DNA of 64,000 nucleotides from the NCBI RefSeq assembly GCF_017918235.1, contig NC_090592.1, forward strand, positions 485,001 to 549,000, written 5' to 3'. Below, piece by piece: positions 39,506 through 49,440 of this stretch (its first letter is position 1; each line of letters begins with the position of its first letter). The DNA is from Porcisia hertigi (taxonomy: Eukaryota > Euglenozoa > Kinetoplastea > Trypanosomatida > Trypanosomatidae). Below the pieces are notes generated by a model. The model was not told the DNA's origin, did not search any database, and worked only from the letters and a program-made list of their open reading frames with translations. Position numbers and translations under genes: made by a program.

Positions 39506-40143
39506 GAGGACCCCTTCGGCGAGGCGCGCGCACTGCGTTCAACAAAGACGCTTTCTCATGCTCTCGTGCGGTTTGAGGGGGAGGACAGGTGTGTTTGTGT
39601 GGCCGTGCACACGCCCTCGTGACGACAACGTTTAATGCTACTAATGCCTTCTTGGATGCAACTACATAAATCACTCACAGGATGTCTGGTGTGCTAGCCT
39701 GCGCCACTTTTCCCCCCTGGGAACTAGATCACTGTAAGATTCTCTTGACCACCCACCCCCCTCCCCCCTCCGGTGTTCCTTGTCCCCGTTTTGGCGGGTA
39801 GCGAAAGAGTTGTGCAGTAGTTGTAATGTTACCACTCCACAATCGTGCAGTGACCATGGACACTCGATGATGAGCCTCTGGGAGGAGTTCGAGAGAGCTT
39901 ATCTCTCGCTCTGTTTTTTCACTTTGTCTTCTTCACGATCACGTCGCCTCACCACACGATATGATGCTTCTCCGATCAAGTTTTGTTCCTCTGCGCATTT
40001 CTGTTTCCCAGAGTTATAGCACCACAGCCTCTCCGTCGCAAAGCACACAGGCTTTCTAGTAGCGTCTCTTAGCACTGTTTTGCTTGCCGATCCGTCCTCT
40101 TTGTGAACCAGAACACAGAAAAACGAGCAACGTGAAAAGAAAG
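39506..40143 (+). other. Spacer between NIP7 and ISD11-like gene, copy A
   Basis: No gene seen. It holds C-rich sequence near 39752-39774 (shorter in unit B) and pyrimidine-rich sequence at 39905-39960 before the next start. Confidence 0.5.
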
Positions 40144-40440
40144 ATGCCGGCGGCTGCAAAGACACTGCCAGGACCGATCGACCGCCTTCGCAGGCAGATG
40201 CTTCGGACGGCCCGCGGATTTCGTGACTACAACTTTCGTCAGTACTTTGTACAGCACGTCAAGGACGACTTTGCCGCAGTCGCAAAGCTCCCAGAGGAAG
40301 AGCAGAAGAAGTTTTTAGCAACTGAAGGGCGTGATAGGCTGCGCCAGCTGCAGCGAATGACCCTGGTGAACCAGATGTACGTAAAACGACCTCTCTACTT
40401 TGACACGGCAAAACAGAAGACTCATCATGGGCACAAGTAG
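40144..40440 (+). CDS. ISD11 (LYRM4)-like LYR-family protein, copy A
   Basis: A 98-residue protein like ISD11, the small helical partner that stabilises the cysteine desulfurase NFS1 in mitochondrial iron-sulfur cluster assembly. DRLRRQMLRTARGFRDYNFR aligns with [20 protein letters not shown] of ISD11, with the distal Phe of the family in VKDDF. The LYR tripeptide itself reads LRR. Three helices are predicted and the basic tail ends HHGHK. The ATG at 40144 is the first in frame. The family call is good; the choice of ISD11 over other LYR proteins rests on the YNxR block. Copy B has two replacements (Pro to Ser near the start, Thr to Met near the end). Confidence 0.75.
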   Translation: MPAAAKTLPGPIDRLRRQMLRTARGFRDYNFRQYFVQHVKDDFAAVAKLPEEEQKKFLATEGRDRLRQLQRMTLVNQMYVKRPLYFDTAKQKTHHGHK

Positions 40441-41795
40441 GCTATTGGCTGAGTGAGTTTTTGTGAACCTGGACCATAAATCTCACGTTTTTGCTTATAT
40501 CTAAAGCCACTTTCGGCTAGTCCGCACCACGCAGCTGTGACTGCATTTCTTCGTTGTGCTGCTCACATACGATCAGAAGCCGCTATCTCTCCCCCCCCCC
40601 TTTTTGCTGTTCCCCTTTTGCACGCTCGACACAGACCCTGTGGTTCCTCCAGTGTCTGTGAGTGTAGGAGCTTGACGAGCTCGTTGTGGGGCCTGTGGCT
40701 CACATTCATGGGTCGCTTCGCCTCTGTTCTCATTCGTGGTGTGGAGATCTTTGAAAGGGAGTGAGTGGGGAATGACGCAGGTGGCCTGTGCCTCTCCACC
40801 CCGTGTTTGTTTCATTATCTTTGCTGTTCTCCCCTTCTACTCGACGACGGAGTCGTGTTGACGAGGGTGAGTGGTTCACACACAAAAAATGGAAAGCAAA
40901 CGAAAGACATTGCGCACATGCTTGCGCCGCTCAGCATCACTTGTCACGCTTATCGCCAGCTAGGATAATGGGTGCCCTGTGAAGATCGCCACCGCCACAA
41001 TGACATGGTGCACACCCACAAAAACCACTCACCCCCCCCCCTCCAAAGGATGCTCTTCTTCAGTACAGCATGCGTCCTACTTCCTTCCTCCTCACACCCC
41101 CTGGTCGACTTCTCTGGACCTATTTTCTAACTTGCCTCCTCCTCCGTGTTGCAACGTTCTTCCTCGTACATAGAAGAAATAAAGTCCAGTTCGGCAGCTG
41201 TGCCCTGTGCGGTGCGGCAGTGCAGCTGCGCGCGTCTGTGTGCGTTCACCTCGGTTCCCCTCCGAAAAAAAAACAAGAGTGAATAGGATTTTCCCCCTCC
41301 ACTTTTTCTCATTTCCATTTTTCTCATCTCCCTAAGCAACTCTTCAGCACCCTAGCAACAATAAGTGTCATTTGCATCTGCTGCGTCTCCGGCATCGCAA
41401 CACCCGTTTGTTGCCCTCGCTGTTGGCAGCTTGTTCTGTCTCCTTTGTTGTTGTTGTTGCCCTCATCATACTATCCGTTTCTTCTGGTCGCGTCAGAAAA
41501 GTCGCTTCATTAATTACTCTTTTCAAACCACATGCGCTGGTGAAGAACCGAATCTGTGCTTCGGCCTCTTTTCTCCGCCATCCCTTGCTTGTTTTCTTTG
41601 CAGACTTGGTGCTCTCTCACGGTGCTCCATTTTTATTCGTTCTCAGTGTGCGACGGTGTGTACTATGTGCATGAATATGTTTTTCATTTTTGTCGCAGGA
41701 CCGCTTTCCTGGAACCCGCGCTTCTTTGGGACGGGGAGCAGTCACGAGTAGGAGAGGGGGGGAGGGGGCGCTCACATCGGCTGTCACACGCGTTC
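40441..41795 (+). other. Spacer and leader before the CLU-like gene, copy A
   Basis: About 1.35 kb. Frames in it are pyrimidine-driven and carry no domain. It lacks about 40 bp present in unit B near 40600, between short direct repeats of the ccttttt type. A GTT repeat lies at about 41442-41459. A pyrimidine tract ends in AG at 41697-41698, the likely acceptor for the next gene. Confidence 0.5.
41697..41698 (+). promoter_or_regulatory. Predicted spliced-leader acceptor of CLU-like pseudogene, copy A
   Basis: AG after a T-rich tract ending tttttgtcgcag. The first ATG after it is the start of the CLU-like frame. The same site lies at 58994-58995 in unit B. Confidence 0.5.
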
Positions 41796-44700
41796 ATGTA
41801 CACAGTGAAAGATGCCAACATGGTGCGCTCCCTCATGCGACCGCGCCCTCAACTGTCCAACAGTCCATTACTCTTGTCCGAGTACTTCATGGTGTGCAAG
41901 ATGTACAGCGACACCGCCACGGCTCGGGAGACACACCAGCGGTACATTCCCCAGGTAGAAAACAAGCGCAGCGTTTTTACAGCTCAAACACTGCGAGGCA
42001 GCGAGCAGGGTGTATCCACTGATGCAGGGGCGGCAGCACGGATCCAGACAAGTGCGTCGGCACCGCCGTTTCCCCCGTTTTCTCAGCTAGGGAGCTACCC
42101 TGCAGACCTGTCGTCTCCCGCACGCACGGAAAGGGATGCGATGCAGCCGTCGTTGCAGCGCCCACCGAGAAGCGTTTCCCCCGCGGCAGGTGGCGATGAG
42201 GTGCCCCCGCCGTCTGGTGCTGCGCCCCAGCACTCGAGGCCAACGGCATCCACAACGGATCGACCCTCGGCCACTCTCTCGACGCTGGAGAATCATGATA
42301 CTGGAGGCTTGCGGCAAGGCCCGCCGCTGCTGCGACAGTCCTCTGGCCTGGACGGCAGCAGTAGTAGCCGAAGTGTGGGTGTCGCATCCCAGAGCGTAGC
42401 CAATACCAACACGCATAGCGCCGCCTCCTATGCCATTTTCCGTCGAGACTGGGGGCCCGAGAAATACGATGAGGAGTTTCAGAGGCCGTGGAACGCCTTC
42501 TTGCACGAGCTTTCTGGTGCCATGGTGGATGTGGTGACGGCGTGGGTGTCTGACCTTGAGGAGCAGACTTCGCCCTCACGGCATCTAGTGCGGCTTAGCA
42601 GCACTTGCTGCTACGATTCTGCTCACGGTATATGCTTGTTGCGCTGGAACACAATGCGAGAGGTTCGGGCCTATGTAGATGCACTGCACGCTGTAGTGAA
42701 CGCACCGCTATCAGAGTTTTGTGTGCCACTGACCCTTGGGATGGAGGTCTTGGGGGTTCCGGTGTTGTGCATGTCGTTGGCGCCGGTTAGCGGTCCGTGA
42801 CACGGGTGGGATGCAGTGGGCATGGCGTGGCACTGTTTTTGCGGCATATGTGCAACGCTGCGGCTGGTGCGTCCGTTGGATCCGCTCGAGGGTGGAAGGG
42901 GAGAGGCGGCAACCAGGTTTGTTTCCAGCGGGCAGCTTGGCTCGGCAGTTGCAGTGGATGGTGTGTCGGCCGCAGCATGCAGTGGTACCGCCGAGGTCGC
43001 AGGTATTGGTAATGTGCTGGGAGATGGGTCAGTTAGTCGGTCTCTGTTGCGGCAACTTGAAACTTCGCCAGCGTGCAGCGAGTGCTATGCCGGTGCGGCC
43101 TCGACGCTTGGCCTTGCCGCTGGCACTTCGCAGTAGCATGCGGGAAGCGTCAGCGGCGCATGGGGCGGTCGACGAAACTCTGTCTTTTACGGCACCCCAA
43201 CGTCGCTTGCAGGTTCTGCGGCAAGTTGCTATGATCCGGTTGGCCCTCCGGCATCTGCCAGCGTGCCAGCTGGGCAAGGCGGGCTGCGGCTCACGCTGGC
43301 CATCGGTGCCGACGCGCGGTGGTACTTCATTGATGCGCGTGCCGTTTGCCTTTACCAGTGGTACACTCGGAAGTCCTGGCTGGCGGCGCGGGTGCCGCGA
43401 AGGGAACTGTACCTCTGTGAGAATGGGTGCGCGCAGCGGGCAATGGGTCCCAACCAGCTGATACTACAGTCGAAGTTGCGCATCATGGCTCATCAGATGT
43501 TGAACGGGCTGATGAGTGGTGTCAGTGGAGTCCGTGCGACGCCAACGAGCATGCAGCGAGCCAGCTACTACGCCAACACCCCGCCCATCACCAGCGAAAC
43601 AATCAGCGGCCGTGGCGGCGGCGGCCTTCCATATCAATGGCAGCGCAGAGTACCCCCCATCCTTCTATCTACTCTGTGCCACAGTCACGGGGTGCGCTAC
43701 GGCACGTACGTTTATGCAATTGTCGATTTGCTGCGCACCGAGGGGCAGGCCCTCTTCCGGGCCGTGCAAACAGCCCACCGCCACGGCTCCTTGTCCCCCA
43801 ACACCGAGGCGCGCATGGCTCAGTGTCGACGATGCATCCAGGCCGTGGTCGGTGAGCTCATTGCACGCGCGACAAAGCACCTCATTTATCAAGAATGGCA
43901 CGCAGTCATCCGTCGAACTCCCGACTGGCTGTGTCGATTTCACACCCTCTGCGCGGCGGCATCGCAGGCGTGGGCAGAAGCTCCAGCCGCTGCTGCGGGG
44001 CGCGTGGAGACGACGGGCAGTTGCGGCGGGCACAGCTGAAAGACAACGCCACATGATGATGATGATGTCACCGAGGTGTCACTCTTTGGTGGCAATGGCG
44101 GAGAAACACCGAGCGAGGGCGGCATCCTTGCCGGCAAAGGACGCGAAGGGACGTCTGATGAACCGAGGTACGCAGCAGTGGGTAATGCGCTGGGCACAGC
44201 AAGTCTTGCCAGCACTCTTGGCGCCGCTACTCGATGCTCTCCGGCGCGTGGTGAATGGCGTCTTCACTGTCACACCCACAGGAGCGGGCAACACGAACAA
44301 CAGCAACTGCAACACCCAGGCAACAGGCCCTGGGATAGGTGGGGCTGCCCCAGGCGGCAGCTGCAGCGGAGTGGACAGTGGTTCCTCTGCACCGTGCTGT
44401 GGAACGAGAAGCGGTGTTTCCCCGTCGGTGTCAGCCAGTCACCTCGCAACCGACGATGCTGGTCGCTCTTTGGCAGCTGGCAACGCCCCCGTTGAGAACA
44501 GTGGCTACCCGGCCTTCAACCCCGCCTTGCGCGGCGTTGCCTTTCGCCCCGACATGTTCGAAGAATTGCTACTGTCTGTGAATGAGCAGTACGTTGTGCA
44601 GCCCTACAGCGGCGGTGAGAGGGCGAGTGAATGGCAACTGCTCCACAAGGAAGCGCGTGTAATGTCGCGGCGGAGGCAGCGCGCCAGCACCACCGGCGGC

Positions 44701-45224
44701 AGCGGGGCGGACCTCGGCACTGGTGGGAACATCTGGTCGTCTCGCAGCGCTGGAGACACCGCTCCATCCGGAGTCCCTTTGTCGGCCGGATCCTCACCGC
44801 GCAAGAGGGAGCGAGGCGTCAATTCTTCTCGCTTCAACGGCCCCAACGCGCTTTGGTACTCCGCCACCGAAGAGGAAAGCATTCATGTAGAAGCACAGGG
44901 CCTCTATCCGGGCTGGTCACTGCAATGCCTCCAGGAAATGATTGGCATTCCGCTGGTGCTGCGGCAGGCATGCGTAGATGTGGATGCGAGCTTTTGCGGG
45001 GCAGACATGCTGCGATGGTTATCCCCCTCGATCGCCTCCGTCAGCAGCGCCTCGTACGAACCGAGGTGTACTGCACGTGGCGCGGCCACTGGCCGACCGT
45101 TGCCGCTGCCCCAAGCATGCCCGTTGCGCGCTGCAGTGTGTGGCACCACGCTGGAGCTGCCCCTGTGTTTGCGTAGCGGCACAGTCGAAGGTGCCCTCGA
45201 GTACGCGCCGCAGCAATGCGAGGT
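41796..45224 (+). pseudogene. CLU/TIF31-like gene, copy A: truncated and broken
   Basis: This copy starts at the same ATG as the intact gene in unit B but carries three nonsense codons where unit B has sense codons: TGA at 42798 (TGG in B), TAG at 43134 (CAG in B) and TGA at 44037 (TCA in B). A 62-bp deletion near 44222, between two ggcgcc strings, shifts the frame. The gene is then cut off at 45224 and joined to a piece of the UbiB gene. Only about 18 other substitutions separate it from unit B over 3.4 kb. The first 334 residues could still be made as a truncated protein. The last segment (about 44220-45224) remains open and runs in frame into the UbiB fragment. Confidence 0.9.
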
Positions 45225-45382
45225 GTTGCATTACTGGGGAATCAACAAGGCCGAGCTGTTTGCCTCTATTCAGGCGCAGAAGCCCCTCGAGGCGATTCAG
45301 GCCGGTAGCTACGGCGAAGTCACACGCGAGGAGGTGATTTCCATGCAAAAGAAGGCACATGAGCAGGCAAAGAAAATGTCGT
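45225..45382 (+). other. Duplication junction between units A and B
   Basis: Homology to the CLU-like gene ends at 45224. About eight bases of unassigned filler follow (45225-45232), then the UbiB-derived piece to 45379, then sequence matching the start of unit A from the ggacacacggc string at 45383. The order shows a tandem duplication whose ends lay in the UbiB and CLU-like genes. Confidence 0.9.
45233..45379 (+). pseudogene. Internal fragment of the UbiB kinase gene at the junction
   Basis: 147 bases match 27218-27364 of the intact UbiB gene with a single difference. They encode WGINKAELFASIQAQKPLEA and the next 30 residues, from the region after the DFG-like motif. Both ends are missing, so it cannot make a kinase. 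By chance it is read in its own frame from the truncated CLU-like frame upstream, and the fused frame continues to a TGA at 45544-45546. Confidence 0.93.
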
Positions 45383-46074
45383 GGACACACGGCATGCGGT
45401 GTCCGGGGGCGCACTTGCACGCCAGGCCCACTAACACGCTCGCGGAAGTTTGGTACTCCCTACACGTGTGTGTCTGTCTGCGTGTACGTGGGCTCCTGTC
45501 CGGTGGCATGGCTTCGCTTGACCGCCACGAGTGGCCTCTACCGTGACCACACAAAGCGTAGAAATCCTCAAGTCAAAGATGCAGACAGACGTGGTTGCCC
45601 CTCCCCCAGCACTCGCGGCTCAGGCGAAACGCAACGCGGCGTCGAATTTTCTCCTGCTCGGCTGACACACAACACCCCAAGATGGGGCTTGACGGTCTGC
45701 ACACTCGCTCGCTCGCTCAAGGGGGTCATTTATCCTCGAATGCTATCACGTGTGCTTCCTCAACCCCCCCCTTCTCCTCCTCCTCCTCCTCCTCCCTTTC
45801 CCTTATCGTTACCTTTCATTATCGGCCTGGTCGCTAACTTTGCACACGCGGAGTTGTGATAACCACGTCGGGGTGTTGACCCTGTTATTGCGGCCCTCAC
45901 CGCCCCGCACTGTGGGCTCCCGAGCTCCCTCCCCCTCGCATCGTTTAGCCAGTGCATAGCCATCGCTGCAGAAGCACTTTTCGTGGTCTCTCCTCCCCTT
46001 CTCTTGGACCGTTTTCGCACGCTCTCTCTCTCGTCGTTTAACGGCAAGGGGGAGGGGGGGGCACGACAGCGCTC
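45383..46074 (+). other. Spacer before CWC15-like gene, copy B
   Basis: Duplicate of 28167-28860, with the C/T tract at about 45761-45815 slightly different in composition. The predicted spliced-leader acceptor AG is at 45852-45853. No gene beyond the tail of the junction frame, which ends at 45546. Confidence 0.55.
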
Positions 46075-46725
46075 ATGCCTGGCATCATTCACAAAGAGAG
46101 CCTGCCTGGGCAGAGCTTCATCAAACGGCGCCGTGTGGATACCCAAACGGTATCGGATGCGCAGAAAGAAGGGGGGCATGGAAATAACAACGACAAGCGC
46201 TTGGACGAAGCCGCAAATGATTTGGCACGCAAGGACAACCCTCTCAGCGGTCCGGAGGCCCCGTCTGGCTCATTGGGCTCCACCGCTAAGTCGTCAGCGA
46301 TAGCCGAGCATGCGCGCGGTATCAGCAGTAGCAGTGACAGTAGCAGCAGCGATGTCGAGGACGGGGGAAATGATGAGATCGAGCGCGAAAACGAACGGCT
46401 GGCGAAGCTGCGCGAGCAGCGCGGTCGCCGACAACAGGAGCGAGGAAATGTCGGTACGGCTGCCGCGCACACCCCCGTCCAGCCGTCCGCTAAAGTGCCG
46501 TGTAGCGAAGACATGGCGTCCTCTCCTCCTGCATCGAAGTCGAAGGTCGCTGTGGTGCACACAAACGGCTACGACCACGACGTGCTCTTTCGCGAGGCGG
46601 CGTGGCGCAATCGGTCCAGGGCAGCTACTGTGGAGGAAAGGCGAAAGCAAAAGTGGGACTCAGTGCTGAACCGCACTCAGGACTCCGAGGCTTTTGGGCA
46701 TTTTATGAAGAACTACTTCAAGTGA
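46075..46725 (+). CDS. CWC15-like spliceosome protein, copy B
   Basis: A 216-residue protein identical to copy A at 28861-29511: Ser/Asp run, charged helix, and the CWC15 C-terminal block ending HFMKNYFK. The leader and likely splice acceptor are also duplicated, so this copy should be expressed. Because the products are identical, the effect would be dosage. No defect is seen. Confidence 0.7.
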   Translation: MPGIIHKESLPGQSFIKRRRVDTQTVSDAQKEGGHGNNNDKRLDEAANDLARKDNPLSGPEAPSGSLGSTAKSSAIAEHARGISSSSDSSSSDVEDGGNDEIERENERLAKLREQRGRRQQERGNVGTAAAHTPVQPSAKVPCSEDMASSPPASKSKVAVVHTNGYDHDVLFREAAWRNRSRAATVEERRKQKWDSVLNRTQDSEAFGHFMKNYFK

Positions 46726-47409
46726 GCGCCCATGGCGGCGGCTGTCCATGCTGGCTTTTCATCTGTTTTGCTCCCCGTGGTGGTGTGATCCCTCACTCGA
46801 TCCGTTCTGGGGTGAGTGGGAGAACTCCTCTTCATTTCTCTTCACACCGCCACCTGCTGTTACCACGTGAGTGGAAGATGGTCGAGGGAGTGATGATAAC
46901 GACGTTGTGGGGCAGTTGTGGTGGGCCCTGCTCAACGTCCTCTTTCCATGTCATCGAGTTCATCTACTCTGGGTCAGTAGCGCCAGCCGTGCACACTTTC
47001 CGCGGGCGAAGAAGTGAAGGAGCAAAGCAGTACAAAGACCACGCGCACATAGACCACGAATACCTCTTTACTCCCCTGTCCCTGCTAACACGCCTTCCCC
47101 TCCCTCCCCCTCCCGCCTTGGGAAGGAGGGGGGAGGGAGGGGCTCTTGTATTGGTGTAGCGCCCCTTGCAGAGAAAAACAAACCCCTTCCTTCAGTCCGA
47201 ATCGAAGCACGACGAACAAGTGTGAGGCACCCACGAAGTGTTTTGTACGCCCTCGCTGCAAATAACAAGTCGTGCGCGTGTACGCCCATATTTGCTGCCT
47301 ACACGTGAATGTGACAAGCACCCAAGCCCCTCACCGGCCCCCTCCCATTTCCCCTTTCTTCTCCTCACTCTTGGCTGTATCAATTACGCAGAAAGACACG
47401 CGCATCGTG
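46726..47409 (+). other. Spacer before glycosyltransferase copy B
   Basis: Duplicate of 29512-30167. It contains about 36 bp near 47241-47278 that unit A lacks, bounded by tgtacgcc repeats, and has a shorter C/G-rich block near 47095-47140. No gene. Confidence 0.5.
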
Positions 47410-49440
47410 ATGAACAACTGTGGCCCAATGCAGAGGCAAAGCATCCCTTCCATAACAGCAAGACGGTTTGGCGAAGAACCCGAGGCATACGATCCTGAAG
47501 ATGAACCAACAAAAACCAAGAGATTATTTCCACGAGCTGGCGAACTGTTCAGGCAGTTGTTTCGGTGGCAGACTCGGAGCTGGCGCACTATGTTACTCAC
47601 CATATCTTTGGTAGTGGCTCTCGTTGTACTAGGTACCATAAGCATACGGCCACGCCGCTACGCACGGCTGCTGGACGGCAGAAATCTTTGCATCCCGTAC
47701 AGATCCAAGGCCACGGTGTACCGAGAGCACGCCGCGTTCGTAGCACCGCGCTCCCGTGGGCAGGGGCTCGCTGTCAACGGTACCGAAGAAAAGCCCATCC
47801 CCGACGCTGTACATAGTCGTATACGCCGTCAAAAAGCAATGGAGGCAGATATCGACGCGTACCTGGTCAGCCACAACATCTCTCACAAGCGTCCCTTACG
47901 CGTACGGTTTCAAATCTCCTCCAACTTTGTGAACTGGCAGCTGTGTACCGCGCTAGGCTCTGCGGCGTTGGGGGGCATTGGCATTCAGGTCACCGGCTTC
48001 GACAGCGCCTACTCGCACCTTCGGCGCTTCGAAAAATATCTTGACTTTGTGGAGGAGGAGGGGCTGAGCGACGAAGACATCGTCGTCACCATGGATAGCG
48101 ACGTTTTCTGGACTGGGGCTGACTTCCTCCCCTTCCTCAAAAAGTTTGCGCGCCTCTCGCCGAGGAAGGAAAGTGACCTCGACGTCGCGGCCGTCCGGGC
48201 ATGGGAAGACTACGGAGAAAAGAAGGCGCCCCTGTTCATGGAGGATTTGCAGACCAAGTTGAACGGCGACGCGGCAGGCGCGGAGCGTCCTCGGCTGCAG
48301 ATGCCGCCTGTGGTGTACAACACGGAGGAACTCTGTTGGTGGGGCCAGCACTCGAAAAACCTTACACGCTGCCCGGTTGCGTTTGCGACGCTGGACCACA
48401 TGATCGAGGTGACGCGGAATCACGTGTCGACCTTCGATAAACAAAAGTTGGGGCTCTATGCGCGCGAGGGCGGTGATGCGTTGGTGACGAAACTCAGAGA
48501 AGTCTTCAAGGGCAAGCGGCAGTGGATGATGAAAGACATGCTACGTGAGCCGCATACAGACTTCTCGTATACGAAGCACCCAAAGCGCTCTCGCGACGAT
48601 CCACTCTACTACCATACCACCGTTGTGAGCAATTCAAACCCAACCGTTTTTCTGAACGGCGGCGTGCATATATCACGCGTGTGGGCTCTCCGCTTGCTAG
48701 CAGAGTCGGTTGCAACGTATGCGGCTACGGAGACGCCGGTGGCAGGGGAGCAGGACCGCCATACGTCTGAGTGGTGGTTTGATCAATCCTTGATAGGGCA
48801 ACTATACGTGTGGGGACGCCTGTACGAGATTGAGCACAACCTGTTGACGGGACCCCCGCTTTCGATGCGGTCACCGCCAGTCCCGTACGATCGCCGTTAC
48901 GGGCCACCGGGCCTTGTTGGTCTGGACCGGCGCTCTGAGATGTCGGTAACCACTGCCACCATAAAGACATATCCGACCCTGTTCCACCATGGCAAATACC
49001 TGGCGCAGCAGTTTCCTAGCAGCAACAGCTCGCGTGTGTGGAACAAGACCAAGTACCTACTGGGGGTGAACGAGCCTCAGAATCACTCACTGCAGAACCT
49101 GAAGAGGACTCCAAGCGGCGCCTTCGTGACCGTGCCGCTGCTGTGGCGCTCGGCGACCGCAGACGACAAAAGGAGAGGCTTCCGTAATGAGGTTGAGGAT
49201 GACCCCGACGTCATGTATCCTCCTTTCATTCACTACGCTTCGTCACCTAAGCACGGGAGATTCGCAGCTCAAAGAAACCATTTCGCATGGTTGGTGGCCG
49301 CGCGGCACGACAAATTGTCAAGCGAATCTGTGAGAAGCGTTTTCAGGAAGGAGCTGGTGGAGCTGCTGTTTAACAATGAGCGTGTTTTCGTGAACTTCAC
49401 ACACATGTGCGAGGATCCTACTAAGCTTTCATATTCGTAG
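47410..49440 (+). CDS. Type II membrane glycosyltransferase with DxD motif, copy B
   Basis: A 676-residue protein with the architecture of copy A: cytoplasmic tail, signal-anchor at about 58-79, and DxD at D229-S-D231 inside DEDIVVTMDSDVFWTG. The tail contains GEEPEAYDPEDEPTK where copy A has only AKK. In the luminal domain about 32 residues differ, for example FGxx TEELCWW versus TDDLCWW, EWWFDQSLIG versus EWWCDQSLMG, and a ten-residue block SVTTATIKTY versus VILAPTMERN. Silent changes are few (about five noticed). The frame is intact. Different acceptor or donor specificity from copy A is possible but unproven. Confidence 0.75.
   Translation: MNNCGPMQRQSIPSITARRFGEEPEAYDPEDEPTKTKRLFPRAGELFRQLFRWQTRSWRTMLLTISLVVALVVLGTISIRPRRYARLLDGRNLCIPYRSKATVYREHAAFVAPRSRGQGLAVNGTEEKPIPDAVHSRIRRQKAMEADIDAYLVSHNISHKRPLRVRFQISSNFVNWQLCTALGSAALGGIGIQVTGFDSAYSHLRRFEKYLDFVEEEGLSDEDIVVTMDSDVFWTGADFLPFLKKFARLSPRKESDLDVAAVRAWEDYGEKKAPLFMEDLQTKLNGDAAGAERPRLQMPPVVYNTEELCWWGQHSKNLTRCPVAFATLDHMIEVTRNHVSTFDKQKLGLYAREGGDALVTKLREVFKGKRQWMMKDMLREPHTDFSYTKHPKRSRDDPLYYHTTVVSNSNPTVFLNGGVHISRVWALRLLAESVATYAATETPVAGEQDRHTSEWWFDQSLIGQLYVWGRLYEIEHNLLTGPPLSMRSPPVPYDRRYGPPGLVGLDRRSEMSVTTATIKTYPTLFHHGKYLAQQFPSSNSSRVWNKTKYLLGVNEPQNHSLQNLKRTPSGAFVTVPLLWRSATADDKRRGFRNEVEDDPDVMYPPFIHYASSPKHGRFAAQRNHFAWLVAARHDKLSSESVRSVFRKELVELLFNNERVFVNFTHMCEDPTKLSYS

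Larger units (their letters stand above)
28167..45224 (+). repeat. Tandem segmental duplication, unit A (about 17.1 kb)
   Basis: Gene order and sequence of this block recur in unit B (45383-62584) at an offset of about 17.21-17.36 kb, in direct orientation. Spacers are nearly identical, differing by scattered substitutions, microsatellite lengths and a few 30-60 bp indels. The unit carries CWC15-like, glycosyltransferase, PNUTS-like, aminotransferase pseudogene, syntaxin-like, NIP7, ISD11-like and a truncated, broken CLU-like gene. Confidence 0.95.

Noticed and set aside
41365-41751. 128-codon Cys/Phe-rich + strand frame before the CLU-like gene
   Set aside because: It is identical in both units, but so is the whole spacer. 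The product is pyrimidine-driven (Cys, Phe, Ser, Leu) and overlaps the predicted splice-acceptor tract.
43516-45546. 676-codon open frame as a normal gene
   Set aside because: Its first part is a shadow frame of the CLU-like gene. It becomes the real frame only after the 62-bp deletion and then runs into the UbiB fragment and spacer. It is a junction artefact of a pseudogene, not a designed protein, although fragments might be expressed.
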